Source: Dacryopinax spathularia
Lineage: Eukaryota; Basidiomycota; Dacrymycetes; Dacrymycetales; Dacrymycetaceae
NCBI GenBank assembly: GCA_037974965.1
Contig: JBBPFI010000015.1
Location: 469,001-533,000, forward strand
Direction of reading: 5' to 3'
DNA length: 64,000 nucleotides
Part shown: piece after piece, positions 11,325 to 22,983 of the stretch
Layout of the letters: each line of letters opens with the position of its first letter
Position numbering within the stretch: position 1 is the first letter of the stretch
Notes under the pieces: model-generated
Databases searched by the model: none
Seen by the model: the letters and a program-made list of their open reading frames with translations, nothing else
What the model was told of the DNA's origin: nothing
Program-made: the position numbers and the translations under genes

Positions 11325-12393
11325 ATGGCGGCCAAGATCTCAAAACTGCCGCCGGCACTCAAGCATATGCTGACGCTGCGCAACCCACACTCGACTCCTG
11401 CCCCGAGTGTAGAAGCGCTGCACGGGGTTTTCACCCGGACGAGGTCTGTGGCGAGACAGAAGGGGGCAGAGCAGGGCTGGCTGGCTGTGACCGTGAGTGT
11501 GCTCTGCGCGGATGGGCGGTGCTGTGGCTTATGATGAACGTAGACCGCAACGTTGTTGACCAAGAACTGTCCACCGGGTCTGGCTGCCCTCTACGCGTTC
11601 GCATCGCGGCAGGAAGTACAGAATGATGAAGCAGTTCCGGAACCCCTCCCTCTGGCACGGAGAGTGCGGATGGCGGCGCTGATGAGGGAGACGACGATCA
11701 AGGGCTGCGTATTTGTGGGAGTACCAAAGGTACGTTGCTCCTGTACCGCACTTCCTTGATGGATCTCACCATGGTTTAGGTCATCAACTGCCTAGCGGGT
11801 TTGACTGGCGCGCTCGATGACGATGTAAGGGAGGCGCTGGACAAGAAATCCTATCGGTCAGTAGCGCGGTTATTTGTCCCGCTGGCAGGCCTGATGCATT
11901 GTATGTAGTGATGCCGAGCAGATGAACGTCCCGCCCATCCTGGAACGAGGCATGAAGTTGTTCAAGTCAATCTACGACCCGCACACGGAAAAGTTGCTGT
12001 CCAAGCTGGGCAGCTATCATCCGGACTTCCCAGGTATGGGCATTTCTATTTTGTATCCTCTTTGCTAGCTAATCGAATCGCTGGCAAGGCTTTATCATCC
12101 GGAGCGAGTATGGTCCACTGCTGCAGGCCCCACCGGACATGCCGAAGGAGTATCAAATCAGCCGTGCATTGACTTCGGCCATGGGCGTGGCGTGCCTTCG
12201 GGCCGAGGGTGGGGTTGGACCACAGCTCACGAGCCACGTATACGGGTTGCTCAAGGCGCAAGGTTGGGAAGGCGAGACGGAGGAGGATAAGTGGTTGGCA
12301 ACAGAGGAGGGCGCCCAATGGGTTATCGAACTGACCGACGAAGTGTCCGACCTCATACGAGTCAACGCGGAGAACTGGCAGGCGAAGCTGTAA
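11325..12393 (+). CDS. AhpD-like (carboxymuconolactone-decarboxylase fold) protein with peroxisomal signal
   Basis: Helical protein of about 270 residues, starting MAAKISKLPPALKHMLTL at 11325. The middle reads RVRMAALMRETTIKGCVFVG, then VINCLAGLTGALDDDVREAL, as in fungal AhpD-like proteins that resemble carboxymuconolactone decarboxylases. The second half contains GMKLFKSIYDPHTEKLLSKL, SYHPDFPGFIIRSEYGPLL and the conserved ISRALTSAMGVACLRAEGG. The last three residues are AKL, a canonical PTS1 signal. That agrees with yeast Pxp2 (YJR111C), a peroxisomal protein of this type, so I infer the peroxisomal matrix. The enzymatic role of the family is not settled, and I see no CxxC pair of bacterial AhpD in the core. 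Small introns follow VTTV-, VPK-, SYR- and FPG-coding exons. Confidence 0.72.
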
Positions 12394-13259
12394 TGCCAGC
12401 TGTATTGGAGCTGAATTGGGTACATATTCATTCAACTTCTCTTACGGTCTCACGGCGACCAGCGAGAGCTCCTTCCTTTGTCACCTCATGTTTATCGTGC
12501 GACTGAGGCAAGATGAGGCAACAACCTGTTCCTGTTTCCGTTGCTAAGCGGACCTGACCTTGCCGCCCAACGTTCCCAGGGTCTGTTGGGGAGGAGAGCT
12601 TCGATCAGGGCGGACGGAAGAGTCCGAATATCCGAATAGAATATTTGCGCGACTGGCCCCTTGCTCTCCCTGTTCTCGTTGTGCGATAAACCAGCATATC
12701 ACTAGTGCTCTACAAATAGAAGCAAGTTGACTGAGTAGTTACAAGCTTCTTATTGTTGTTTTCCTTGTTTAGCGATAACTACACGTTTTGTTGTTCATCC
12801 GTTTTCCGTCCACGGTCCTGTCGGTGCCGTGTGCGTTGCGCTCCACCCGGTGAGTGATCATGCGGCGGATGACGCAACTCGAATGAAAATGGTTCCGCTA
12901 AGCGATGATTGGTTGAAGACCCCGAAAGAGGCCAAAGGGGTCATCGCACATCGCTCGTCCTTCGCCCACGACGTCACCCCCCTTTTCTCCTTCCACCGTA
13001 AACCCTGGCCTGCCTCATCGCCCCGAACCGTACGTCGTCATTCCCAATATTCCCTTTCACTACTAGACAACCTTTCGATTGTTGAAATTAACAATGGCTT
13101 GACAGATTCCGTTAGGTATTATCGCAAAAGCCGACAGTAGCCGAAAAAAGCAAGGTGCGATAAGGTGAGCAGTGTTTGCGCTGTTGGCTTACGAAGCACA
13201 CGGAACGGGACAGCTGATCGTCCGAATTTCAGGATTCGTCGTCCACACACCGTCCAGCG
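12394..13259. other. Intergenic: 3' flank of AhpD-like gene and ATF promoter or leader
   Basis: About 870 bp without a supported gene. It is likely to hold a long promoter and 5' leader for the bZIP gene. A possible leader intron (GTGAGC at 13165 to CAG near 13232) would fit, but no transcript evidence exists here. Confidence 0.4.
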
Positions 13260-15209
13260 ATGGCCCTTGCTCTTGCTGCTCGTCCAATGACACCGACTTC
13301 AAACCTTCGTACAGGAGCAGACGTAAAGCCAGATACGGCTTCCGACAAGGCGAGTCCGCCAAAGGTCGACGGGGCTGCTGCACCAGCGCCTGCGCCTGTT
13401 CGACCGCCGAGCAAGCCTTCTCAGTCGCTCAGGCTCGAACCAAATCCATTCGAACAATCCTTCTCCCAGTCGTCTACTTCTCTCCCACGTCTCGTCGACG
13501 CGAAGGGCAATGGCGAACACTCCCCTAAGCTTCCTGCGCTCAAGTCTCCTCGTCTTTCGAGCTCTCCGACTGATGGTTCCAAGTCGTTGACCACGCCGAA
13601 GCCAATTCTGCCACCTGTGGCAGCCATCTCGTCGCCATCCACCGGTTTCGAATGGCAGTCTGGCGATTTGTCCTCTCTGCGGTCCGGTCCACTGTCGCCT
13701 GCTATGCTCGCTGGCCCTCGAGAACGTCCGACGCCGTCTGGCCTCACTCCTTTCGTCACTGGCGAAGCAGGATTCAGGACCGGTCTTACGCCTGATGTTG
13801 GTCGTACTGGCTTGACACCTCTCGTCGGCGGTCCTGTCTCCTTCCCTCCGCCCTCTCCCAACACCGCCGCCTTCCTTGCTATGGTCACAAACGGCGCGGG
13901 TGGTGCTCAAAACCTACAAGGACCCGAGGCAACCATTACGCCGAATACGCTCAACGCTCTTACCGGTGTTCTGAATGGATTGTCGACAACCTCTGCCCCA
14001 GGTGCCAGTGCCGACACCTTGCATCCCAACTCGGCCGCCAACCCTCAGCAAGCATACGCAAATGATCCCAACTACGCCAAGTACTATCAGGCTCAAGGTG
14101 CCGATCCTCGCGCCCTTCCTCCTGGCCAACAAGCGCCCGCACCGGCTCCTGGCCAGCCACCGGTTAATGGTCAGAACGGATATGCTCCAGCAGCAGCTTC
14201 CGCAACGGCTCACGCCGCTACAGGCTTGTTCTTGCTTTCCCAAGCGCACCAAGAGCTTACGCGACGTGAGGAGATGGAGAGGCTCGCCAAGGAGCAAGCG
14301 GCTCAAGGCGGGCAGGGTGGTGATAACGGGAATCGTGCCCGACGCATGTCGACGGTGAGTGCCAGCACGGCCGACACCCAGTCGCCCATCGCCGGCAAGC
14401 GCAAGTCTTCCGATGGGAACATGTCGCAGTCGACGCAGCAGTCCAATGGCAACGCTCGTCCGACGACGACATCGCGCCCATCGAAGAAGGCTAAGACGTC
14501 GAAGAATGCCAACAAGCGTAATGCGTCTGGAACTCCGGATGACTTCGGCGATGCTATGGACGAAGAAGACCATCTTGATGAAGAATTTGACAAGGTTGCT
14601 TCTGGCCAGTCGCAGCCTACCGAGATTGTGAAACGTGCAGAGACGGACGAAGAGAAGAGGAGAAACTTCCTGGAGCGGAATCGTCAAGGTGCGCACAACC
14701 GTTTACCCAGCTATATGCTCTCTTGCTGACTTCTACACAGCTGCTCTCAAGTGTCGCCAGCGTAAGAAGGCTTGGCTGCAGCAGCTGCAGCAGAAGGTCG
14801 AGTACCTTACGGCAGAGAATGAGCGTTTGCAAGCCAGTCTTGGTGGTGCACGCGAAGAGGTGCGTATATGCGCGCTAGTTCGTTAACGCGTATGACTGAC
14901 CATGTAACACAGGTCCAACGCCTGACTGCCGCACTCGTCTCTCATCGGGATTGCCCTCTGCACCCGGCTGGTGCTGTTCCTGGCCCGCATCCAGCTGTAG
15001 CACACCCGCACCTTGCTCAGCATCCTGGTCACCCCGGCGCGGTCATGGCTCCTGGTATGGCTCCCCACCCGCACCATCCTGCTCCTTATGGTCCTCCTGT
15101 CCAGCAAGGTCCGGTGCAAGGTATGACGCCCCCGCAAGGCCCGCACGCGCCCGTGAGCGTCGCCGTGCCCGTTGGAGCCCAAGGCCGAAGCAGCGGATTC
15201 GGATACTGA
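13260..15209 (+). CDS. ATF/CREB-family bZIP transcription factor (fission-yeast Atf1 type)
   Basis: Nuclear stress-responsive activator that binds CRE-like sites as a dimer. The start MALALAARPMTPTSNLRTGA at 13260 begins a protein of about 615 residues. After a Pro/Ser-rich head comes an Aft1-HRA-like region around residues 135-195 (STGFEWQSGDLSSL, SGPLSPAMLAGP, then repeated GLTP turns). A Gln/Pro-rich middle follows, then AAGLFLLSQAH near residue 325, the basic bZIP region EEKRRNFLERNRQ plus AALKCRQRKKAWLQQL near residues 463-495, and a leucine zipper VEYLTAENERLQASL. Two introns, one splitting the basic region after RNRQ and one after GGAREE, are placed by frame. After the zipper lies VQRLTAALVSHRDCPLHPAG, typical of Atf1-class factors, then a His/Pro-rich tail. 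By analogy with the family it should be a target of the Hog1/Sty1 MAP kinase. Large antisense frames across this gene are shadows. Confidence 0.93.
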
Positions 15210-16030
15210 GCCCTCCTTCCCGTCTGCGCCGCCGTTGGTTGAACCCCCCGTGCTCGTGGAGAGATTCAAAACACGCATATAATCGGACTGGAATCGTCAT
15301 AATCGTACCGCTGGGTGTGCCTACGCCGTCGCCAGCAGTCAGGACGATCTCGATCTTTCCTCTTTTCTTTCTGTCGCTCAGAGCGCTTTTTATCCAGCTG
15401 ATATTTCCTTTCTCCCCTCGTCTATCTGTACTCTTGTCTTTCGTCGTCGTTCCTTTGTGACCCTATGCCTCCCCCACCTGTCATTCTCTCGCCCCGCTCG
15501 CTTTGGCCCTGTTTACTCGCTCTCCTCTCTCATATCCTGTTGTCTCGCCGGGCTCGGTACCGCTGTATCGCTGTAGATCGTCGACGTGGATTGTAAGCCA
15601 ACCTCTAAATTACATATACGGAGCTGTAAATAAGTGCAGGCGAATGACAGTCCTTGTCTTCACGGTGGTTTACATGCGTGCATGGTCCAAATAAATAATG
15701 GTTACGGCTACATGACGATACGCTTCCTCAACCCGAACGGGACTCGCTCTAAATGCATCTCGAAGTTCCGTTTCAAGCTTCTCCGGCATCCTAGCTCGTT
15801 TGGCTGCTTCCACCTCGAAGAGGCGGAGCTGGAGGATGCGCCCTGCTCTCCCCTTGGATGAAGCTCGGCCAAATACTGGTGCCTCGCCGCTCTCTTGTTC
15901 GCCGGATAGCGGTCTCCACATCTGCTGCGCGGCTTCTCATCGTGCTCAGTCGACAAAGGAGCAAGTTCTTCGTCACAGCGTGCTCGCGCGCGCCAGATGC
16001 ACCGCCCCCCTGCCAGGAGTAGCATCTTCA
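15210..16030. other. Convergent intergenic region
   Basis: About 820 bp between the stop codons of the bZIP gene and GPATCH11. I see no gene. A T-rich pyrimidine stretch at 15355-15460 probably belongs to the bZIP 3' untranslated region. Confidence 0.45.
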
Positions 16031-17361
16031 TCAGTCGTGATCATCCTCGTGCGGTCCAGGACATTCTCTAGCCAGCTCCTCCGCATCGACATATTGCGCC
16101 CCACACCAAAAACAATACTGGTACGTGTCGCGCAAGTACGCCAGCAGCTGGTCAAGGCGGGTCATAGGCTGCATACATATGTGTCAGTTCACTCTCTGAA
16201 ATAAACGCAAAAGCGCATACATCTTGACGCAGGAAAGCGACCGCGTCCTTTATCTCCTCCTCGGACAGGTCGATCTCCTCTGTCTCTTGGACTTGGTTGG
16301 CGATGTTGATGTCTCGAATTGACCGAGCCTGTCCTGGACCCATCGCGAGTGGTAAAGAGTCCGGATCTGGGGAGGAACGTAGTGCGTCCCGTTGCATTTG
16401 CCAACGTAACCGCTCGGCAGCTGCTTCGTCCGCTGCGCCTTCCAGCGCTTCGGGGTTGTTGGCAATATAGTCGCGCAGCGAAGGAGGGAAGTCGTTCGGC
16501 ACATGCGGATTAAGCCAGAACTTGTTGAACTGCAGTTACACTTGCTCAGCAGCAGTTCCCTCGGGTAGCGGAGGAGAAGGGTACGCACCTTCTTCCCGGC
16601 AGCATCATCCAGTGTCATACATGTCTTTCGGGCGCTCAATAGCCGACCTTCTGCTCGCCGCTCCTCGAACTCCTGCCTTGCCCGACTACGGTACGTGTCC
16701 GCACTTGCTGCTTCGGCTTCCGCTAGTTTGGCAACTTTGGCAGCTTTCTCCTCGGCTTCGGCGGTTGGGGAAAGTGCGCGTTTGCCCTTTCCAAGACCTT
16801 GCCGACCTAGAAGCCAAGCATGTTAATGATGTTGCATGAAAGTAGCGCGATTAAATACTCACCAGACCAGATACTGAGCGGTAGTGGGGTCTTCCTGTGC
16901 GCGAACGCCGACGGCGTGAAGACAGATATACCGTCTTGGTCTTCACGAGAGCCCGATCCATTTTGGGGTGCTTCGCCTACATGGCGGTCTGCTTCATCAC
17001 CTGCGGCCTTGTCGCCGTTGGGTGGTGGCGTAGGCGTTGATGGTTTGGGAGAAACCGGCTTGGCCCCTAAAGACTCCCCGACCTTGTACCCCATGCGCTT
17101 CATCATCCCCAGAGCCTTATTCTCCACGCCAAGTTCCTCCTGCTCTTCCCTTGCACGCTCAAACAAACTCTTGCTCAACCCTTCCTGCCTCGCCTCCTCC
17201 TCCAGCTGCTTTCTGCTCTTCTTCCTCCCAGCCTCATTCTTCTTCTCGGAGATGCGCGCTGCCTCCTTGCGCAAGTCTCGGTAGGTTCTGGGCTTGTCGG
17301 ACTGTGCCTCTAGTTGAGCAAGGAACTTGTCCGACAAGTAGTCGTCTTCGTCGTCGGACAT
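16031..17361 (-). CDS. GPATCH11: G-patch domain protein GPATCH11 (DUF4187 C-terminus)
   Basis: Starts MSDDEDDYLSDKFLAQL at 17361, the typical acidic head of GPATCH11/CCDC75. A charged coiled-coil stretch (RKKSRKQLEEEARQEGL) leads to the G-patch ENKALGMMKRMGYKVGESLG around residues 78-97. G-patch proteins activate DEAH-box RNA helicases in splicing or ribosome maturation. A long Pro/Ser insert follows, then SADTYRSRARQEFEERRAEG, ACMTLD-type residues and FNKFWLNPHVPND. The last exon gives the DUF4187 signature YQYCFWCGAQYVDAEELARE, then CPGPHEDDHD and a stop at 16031. The CxxC and the later Cys/His look like the small zinc-ribbon of this family. At least five exons. The start codon lies close to the divergent WD40 gene. 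A GTG 27 bases upstream in frame is ignored as non-ATG. Confidence 0.9.
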
Positions 17362-17590
17362 TGGCAATGGACGTCGGCCAATTCGCACCTGGGCTGTCTA
17401 GCGAATGACGGTGTAGGGTGGCGTCTCCAAGGAATGCACACCCTTTCGCGCGTCTTCCGACAAAGACGAGGTCTCGTTCGGAAGCGAAACACCACTTTTG
17501 ACTCTCAACGTTTCGCGGAGGAATGGGTGTTGGTGATCAGTCACCATCCCAGAGTACTTTGTCAGTCCTGATCAGTCACCTAGCAAATAT

Positions 17591-20026
17591 GTGATCTTAC
17601 CCCTTACCGGCAGGAAACGATCTTTTGTCGATCTTACTCTTGAGGAGGAGCCACCGGATGACCCACGTCCGGCATCAATCAAGAAGCCAAAGCCTTCACC
17701 AGCTCCAAAGCTACTGGATGACAATGCTTTTCTGATCAAGGGCGAGGAAGAGGGCAAAGATGAGGAAGATGAAGATTCTGCTGATGAAGAGGTGGGCGAA
17801 CCGGACGAAGGATGGGTACACCTTCCCATGCCACCTGGCTGCACGAGACGAGCTTGTAAGAACACTGTCGAATTGGCTGCCCGTCGCCGTTTGTGGTATG
17901 AGGAAGAAGTAGCAAAGTTGGCTGAGATGGGAAAGGTAGTTTGTGAACCTCCGAAGCTGTGGTAAGTAGGTGTCACTTAGATCCCCGGATGTTGAACATA
18001 GCCTTACCGGTGTTTTGGTTTGCAGTCCGGATGGGATGAGCTTGCATTGGTAAGCTTGATCACTCTACGTTTTGAGATGCAGCGTGACTTGATGTTATCT
18101 TGGCAGGCATGTCCGCCCTAACGTGCCCAGAGAAGACGAGGGACCTGAAGATGACCCTTCTGAGGAGGAGGGATCCACCGATTCCGAGTCTGCGTCTGAC
18201 ATGGAGATTTCCGAGAATGAATTGGGCAGCGGGTCGAGAGTAGCGATGCCTTCGGCAGACGTTGGGGTCCCTCCGATCAACTCCTCAATCACTTGCAGCA
18301 ATCCATGCCCGGACAGAAGGCACTATTCTCCCTCAGTGCCCGAAGGTCCAACGGCCCCTCCGATCGCCGTTCTACAGGAAGGGGCTGAAAGTGGTAATGA
18401 TACCGATGTGAATAGCGAAACCGAAGATGGAGAGGACGATGAGATTGAGACGCAGTCAAAGAGCTCAGATTTCTCCATGGCAGAGGAAGCGTCGGTTGGA
18501 CAAAATATAAAACAGGAAGGGCAGGGGTGCTCAGAAATAGTCGACCTGACATTGAATTCGGACGACAGCAGCGAGGAATCCCAAAGCAGTTCCTCCGAAA
18601 GCTCAGATGAAGGTGATGAGCGCGAGATCGTCGATGAGCATGAGTCTACCGAAGACTCTGACGAAGCATCGGCATCCGAATCCTCATCGAAGAGTTCCGA
18701 GAAGCAAGAAACATTGCAAACATTACCGCTTCGAGGCACTGTCGAGGCCAAAGAGGCATCCAAGCTCTTCGCTGTGCGCGCCAAACTCCACGTCGTTCGA
18801 TTTATGAAGGACGGCAAGAAGCACGGTAGACGGATCTTTCGGATGGGGGAAGACCTCGTAATTGTCTCCCATGTGGGCGAATTGGATCGCATCTCGCTCC
18901 CGGATAGGTGAGCGCCCGTAATGACTTTCCATAGTGGAAGTGGCACTGAACAGGCTTAGGCGCTGGCTGCCGCGAGCCAAGTTTGAAGTCGATCAGGATC
19001 GCAACTACCGTTACGTATTCGATCCTGCTCCGCTGGACGACAAGAAGGTGGTCATTCCTTTCGATTTCACCCGCATACCTCGACGCTTCAGAACCGAGTG
19101 CGATACATCCAAAACTCCAAGAAATATTGGGATTTTTCGCTGGAAAGCACGGGTAAGGAGCTGTTGACTCCGCGTTCAGCTTCCTGATTGATGATTCTGT
19201 AGCAAGAGAAGCCGACTTCATACTTTCCTGACCGGCAGCCGCATGACCGAAGGGGGGTATCATCCATAACAACGAAGGACGGAAAGCTCTATACTGGTGG
19301 CCATGACGGGAGTCTTGCTTTGTGGAACTTCGTTCAAGATGGCGAAAGGCCCACTTTTACTCGCCTGCAGCGTCCACACACGTCAGCCGTTCGGGCTATG
19401 GTATGCTCAAGTGCAAAGAATTGGCTGTACTCGGCGGGACATATGGACCGCAAGCTGCCCGAAAGGATGGCTATCGTGGACTTGGTGAAAGATCAGGTTG
19501 TCCGGCGGGTTACTGCTGCACATCCAATCTGTCAAATGCAAGAGCATCCCGACCAGCCCGATATCATCCTGTGCGAGGTCAGTTTGCAAAGGTCCCGCTA
19601 CCCGGTCAATGTCTAACCATGTTCGCAGTCGAAATCTATTGAAAATCAGTTCTTGCTGCTCGACTTCCGCGTACCTAAGCAGTCGCCCGTAGTAGCCAAG
19701 TTCGGCGATACTGTAGAGGAACCGCCAGTTTGGATAAAAGGAGCTTTATGGGCAGATTGGTTCGCGAAAGGCATTGGGAACCACACCATCCGAGTATGGG
19801 ACATACGGAACGCCACACGACACCAGGATATCGTGGTGAGCTGCTTCCTCCGCTCTTCTTTCTCACCCTGCCATGTTGTTCAATCTGATTGCGAGACTAG
19901 CTTCACAAAAGTCGGACACACCCAATGGTCCCTCACTTGCTCATGGACGCCAAGGGCATAACCGCACTACGGAACAACGAAGTGATCTTCATTGATTGGA
20001 CACTCCAACCGCCCGAGCAGCGTTAG
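17591..20026 (+). CDS. WD40-repeat protein with long acidic N-terminal region
   Basis: The first supported codons (VILPLTGRKRSFVDLTLEEE) are preceded in frame by SPSKY, with no ATG in that exon. A likely start is the ATG at 17434, spliced in phase to SPSK, which I could not prove. The first ~340 residues are Ser/Asp/Glu-rich with SUMO-interaction-like EIVDLTLNS and VDLTLEEE runs. The globular part begins near HVVRFMKDGKKHGRRIFRMG. It then shows beta-propeller blades: KDGKLYTGGHDGSLALWNF, HTSAVRAMVCSSAKNWLYSA, FLLLDFRVPKQSP and NHTIRVWDIRNATRHQD, ending THPMVPHLLMDAKGITALRN and a stop at 20026. There are about seven exons. I cannot name the orthologue. A nuclear scaffold or ubiquitin-ligase adaptor would fit the acidic, SIM-like head, but this is inference. 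Confidence 0.75.
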
Positions 20027-20082
20027 TCGGTAACGAGCGGACGTATGATATCCTCCTTGTTCATACCCCTTGCACTCAAATA

Positions 20083-20163
20083 CCTCTCGTTTGTTGTTTG
20101 TACCATACCCACATTGGTAATACCTCGCCCTTGTTGTTCGTGCCATGTTCACATTCGTACCAC
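20083..20163. repeat. Imperfect direct repeat in intergenic DNA
   Basis: Two adjacent, diverged copies of about 39 bp (CTCGTTTGTTGTTTGTACCA... and CTCGCCCTTGTTGTTCGTGC...). They lie in the 343 bp between the convergent WD40 and dynein light-chain genes. A weaker third copy may precede them at about 20047. Confidence 0.35.
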
Positions 20164-20369
20164 CTTCTGCTCCAGTAGGATATCCTTCAGCCATCTTGGT
20201 ATACCATTTCGCGTACAATACCGTATAAGGATTACATCCGCCTTCACCGTATCGAATTGGAGTGCCAGTGGGTATATAGCAGAAAGTGCGGGAATGATGG
20301 TCGTACAAATGGAGCCTGCCCCAAGAACCTCGAAGCCCGAAGAAACGCGATCCCTTGGTCGGGTGCTGA

Positions 20370-20994
20370 TTATGCCGTTCGAATTGCATAGGCGATACAG
20401 ACGCATATTAGCGAGTCCTGCGGTGTATGGTCAGATAGTAGCAAGTATTCAAAAGGAAGGGAACGCACATTGCTATACATGTCTTGTGTGACCGTGTCTG
20501 AGTCTTCCCAATGTGAAACGAGACTCGCTCTGGGAGGTCATTAGCATATAGGAAGAAAGGTCATTTAAGGGCATACAGTCCGCCTTGGCCCAGATTCTCG
20601 TATATTTGGGTAGTCACAATATACTTGCTGCCAAGTAAACAGATAAGAGGTGGATCGCCACACAGCTGTTTGGACGTACAAGCCTCTAGGTTCCACTTCT
20701 ACTTGCGCGGGTTAGCCTCCCTGAGCATATACGCAGCGTTCTCCGCGTACCCAGCATCCTGTCCTTCACCCTCTCGCTGATCTCATTACACCATCCCCGT
20801 ATCCTCTGCTTCTCCTTGATATCCCAGACTGCACCCTGCAATGTGCTCGAGAGCAGTTTCTTCATGTATGGCTTGATCTGTTCTACGTCGAATTTCGGTC
20901 TGGGACTTGGTTGCGCCGACCGGGCAGCCAGCGAGGGCGATGCGGATAGGCTCGAATGCAGGCCATTTGATGGCGATGTTACTCGTTGTGACAT
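20370..20994 (-). CDS. Tctex-type dynein light chain
   Basis: Light chain of cytoplasmic dynein, which binds the intermediate chain and cargo as a dimer. The start MSQRVTSPSNGLHSSLSASP at 20994 gives a Ser-rich head of about 35 residues. The Tctex-1 domain follows: EQIKPYMKKLLSSTLQGAVW, then WCNEISERVKDRML. After introns come KYIVTTQIYENLGQGG, VSFHWEDSDTVTQDMYSN and the final strand DSLICVCIAYAIRTA, stop at 20370. KYIVTTQI and ICVCIAYAIRT are the strongest landmarks. About 150 residues in four exons; the domain alone is the usual ~113 residues, so the head is an extension. The gene is divergent from PEX11 with about 335 bp between starts. Confidence 0.9.
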
Positions 20995-21328
20995 CCTGAC
21001 AAGCCAGAAAACAAGTGGAGAAGTTCCGAGTCGGAGTCGTTGCGGTATTGCCTGGAGAACGGAATGTATGGGCAGAACGCGAACCCCTACTACTGTTCGA
21101 TGTCTCGACGACAATCACGCGCCAACGCGTGTCTGCCTCCGGGTCATCGTGTGCTCCCCCATCAGTAGTAGTTCCCCCATCACCACGCACATACCCGGTT
21201 ACTCGCCTTGACTCACTGCTGCCTCACCGGTCCCACGCCCGTCCTCTTCGCTGGCTTGCACCCCGTCGTCGACCCCGTCGTCAGCCAGCTAGACCCCTAC
21301 CTACTGGCCGCTCCCTGCCGACTTCAAG

Positions 21329-22730
21329 ATGTCGGTGTTCTCCTCACACCCACCGTCATTCATCTCGGACTATGGCGGCTCATCGATGTATGACAGCGCC
21401 GTGTCGACCACCTCGACAACCACGGCGATGGGTGCTAGCTTTCAGATCATCAATCCTAATCCCGCACTATCGTCTCTCCCACCCCGCTCGCGTACCTCGG
21501 TAGGTACGAGCTCGCCACCGTCGAAGAGGAACAGCCTGCAGCACAGTGTGAGCGCGCCGGGCCCCAATACGAAGTTCATCACGGCGGGAAAGGAGAAGGA
21601 CAAAGCACGGGAGAAGGAAGCTAGGCTGTCCCGGGAGTTTGAGGATGAGCTAGAGCGGGAGGTCCAACGGCGGGCGGGGCCAGGCGAGGTCTGGAATGCA
21701 CTGCTGTTGAGTGCCAAGGGCAGGTGCGCCTCTACTGCTTGCCGAATTAGAATCTAGGCCTCACTCCCACAAAGAGAAAAGACAATGAAGGTCATACAAT
21801 ACACCTTGAAAGTCTACCTGCTCGCACACTCGCGTACAGTGGGTGCAATGCTGACCAAAACCCGGTCAAATGCACTGCATGGCAACTTGCAGCATACAGT
21901 CTCCTCCCTCTCGTTATACCGGTATATTCGGGTCTGCTCCCGGTCTTCAGAGAGTGTGGCTGACATCGCTACAGGAAAATAACGATAATGTTCGGCTGGA
22001 TAGCGCCTCTTAACCAGGTGCTCAACCCACCGTCGCTACCCTTCCAAGTCACAGCATCGACAACGCCGTTCGGCGCTGCTCCGCCCAGCAAGCAAATGGC
22101 ACCGTCAATATTGCAGAAACTGCTGCGTGCTCCCCCACCTGTCTTGCTGTCCCTCCTCCAATCCTTTTCCGACGACGTGTATGCGCTGTCCCTCCTGCGT
22201 CTGGTCCCCTCCGGCGTGGGCAGACGCGCAAACAGGCTCGCCAATTGGTGCTGGCTTTTCAGCACACTCGCCCAGCTCGTTGAGAATGGCGCGGAGCGGA
22301 CGATGGTCCGCCAGCTCGTTAAAGAGGTGCAGGAGAAGATCTATGAAGGTGAACTCGAAGGCCGAGATCTGGAGAAAGAGGGATGCGGTGATGTAGAGGA
22401 AGGGGAAAGGGAGCTCGATCGACTTACGCAGCAATTGGCGTGGATCGACAGGGCGAGGATGAAGCTGTATATGGATCTGATCTATGTTTGTGAGTGCATA
22501 TACTTGGGGTTTATCGCTCTATACTGAATCGATTGCAGCGTACGAGGTCTTCAACTTCAAGCAGTACAGGCAGCCGGTTATGGCTACGACCGGGCTTGTT
22601 GCCGGTGTTTTGAGGCAAGCGACCTGCATATATGCGCGATCATCATGCTCATGCTTCGAATAGCACGGCTAGGCTTTACGAGCAGCATAGACAAGAGCTG
22701 CTCAAGAACGCAACGGCTGAACAGCTATAA
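21329..22730 (+). CDS. PEX11: PEX11-family peroxisome division protein
   Basis: Peroxisomal membrane protein that elongates peroxisomes before fission. The start MSVFSSHPPSFISDYGGSSM at 21329 begins a Ser/Thr-rich head of about 125 residues. The PEX11 domain then starts at KGREKTMKVIQYTLKVYLLA (splice to AGAGAAAAG). It continues as LQHTVSSLSLYR and, after an intron, KITIMFGWIAPLNQVLNPP, the usual arginine-aromatic junction of this family. Further on are ALSLLRLVPSGVGRRANRLA, WCWLFSTLAQLVENGAER, LDRLTQQLAWIDRARMKLYM, YEVFNFKQYRQPVMATTGLV and RLYEQHRQELLKNA, with a stop at 22730. The N-terminal extension is longer than in yeast Pex11 and may be a phospho-regulated region; that is inference. Convergent with ATP7, with 253 bp between the stops. 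Confidence 0.85.
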
Positions 22731-22983
22731 CCTCTGCCTTTGAAGTCAGCTTTTCTTGTGTCTCCAGTTGGTCTCCGTGTTGCCGTAAATGTTGCTTTCC
22801 ATCTGTATATCATCCACCTCGTCATGTCTCACGAACTGCGGGCAGCATATGCTGTACTGCACTCCCCATCTGTACCGCTGCAGATACCCGCTGCAATCTA
22901 TTCCGTTTGCATTCAGAAGCACGGCAGAGGGATACATTACGGTTATGTATTTTGCGGGTGGAAGAGTTGGTAGGTATGTGCAT

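Noticed and set aside
13299-14696. Long antisense frames (203 and 260 codons) across the bZIP gene
   Set aside because: They mirror the codon bias of the bZIP reading frame, have no domain, and the sense protein is unmistakable.
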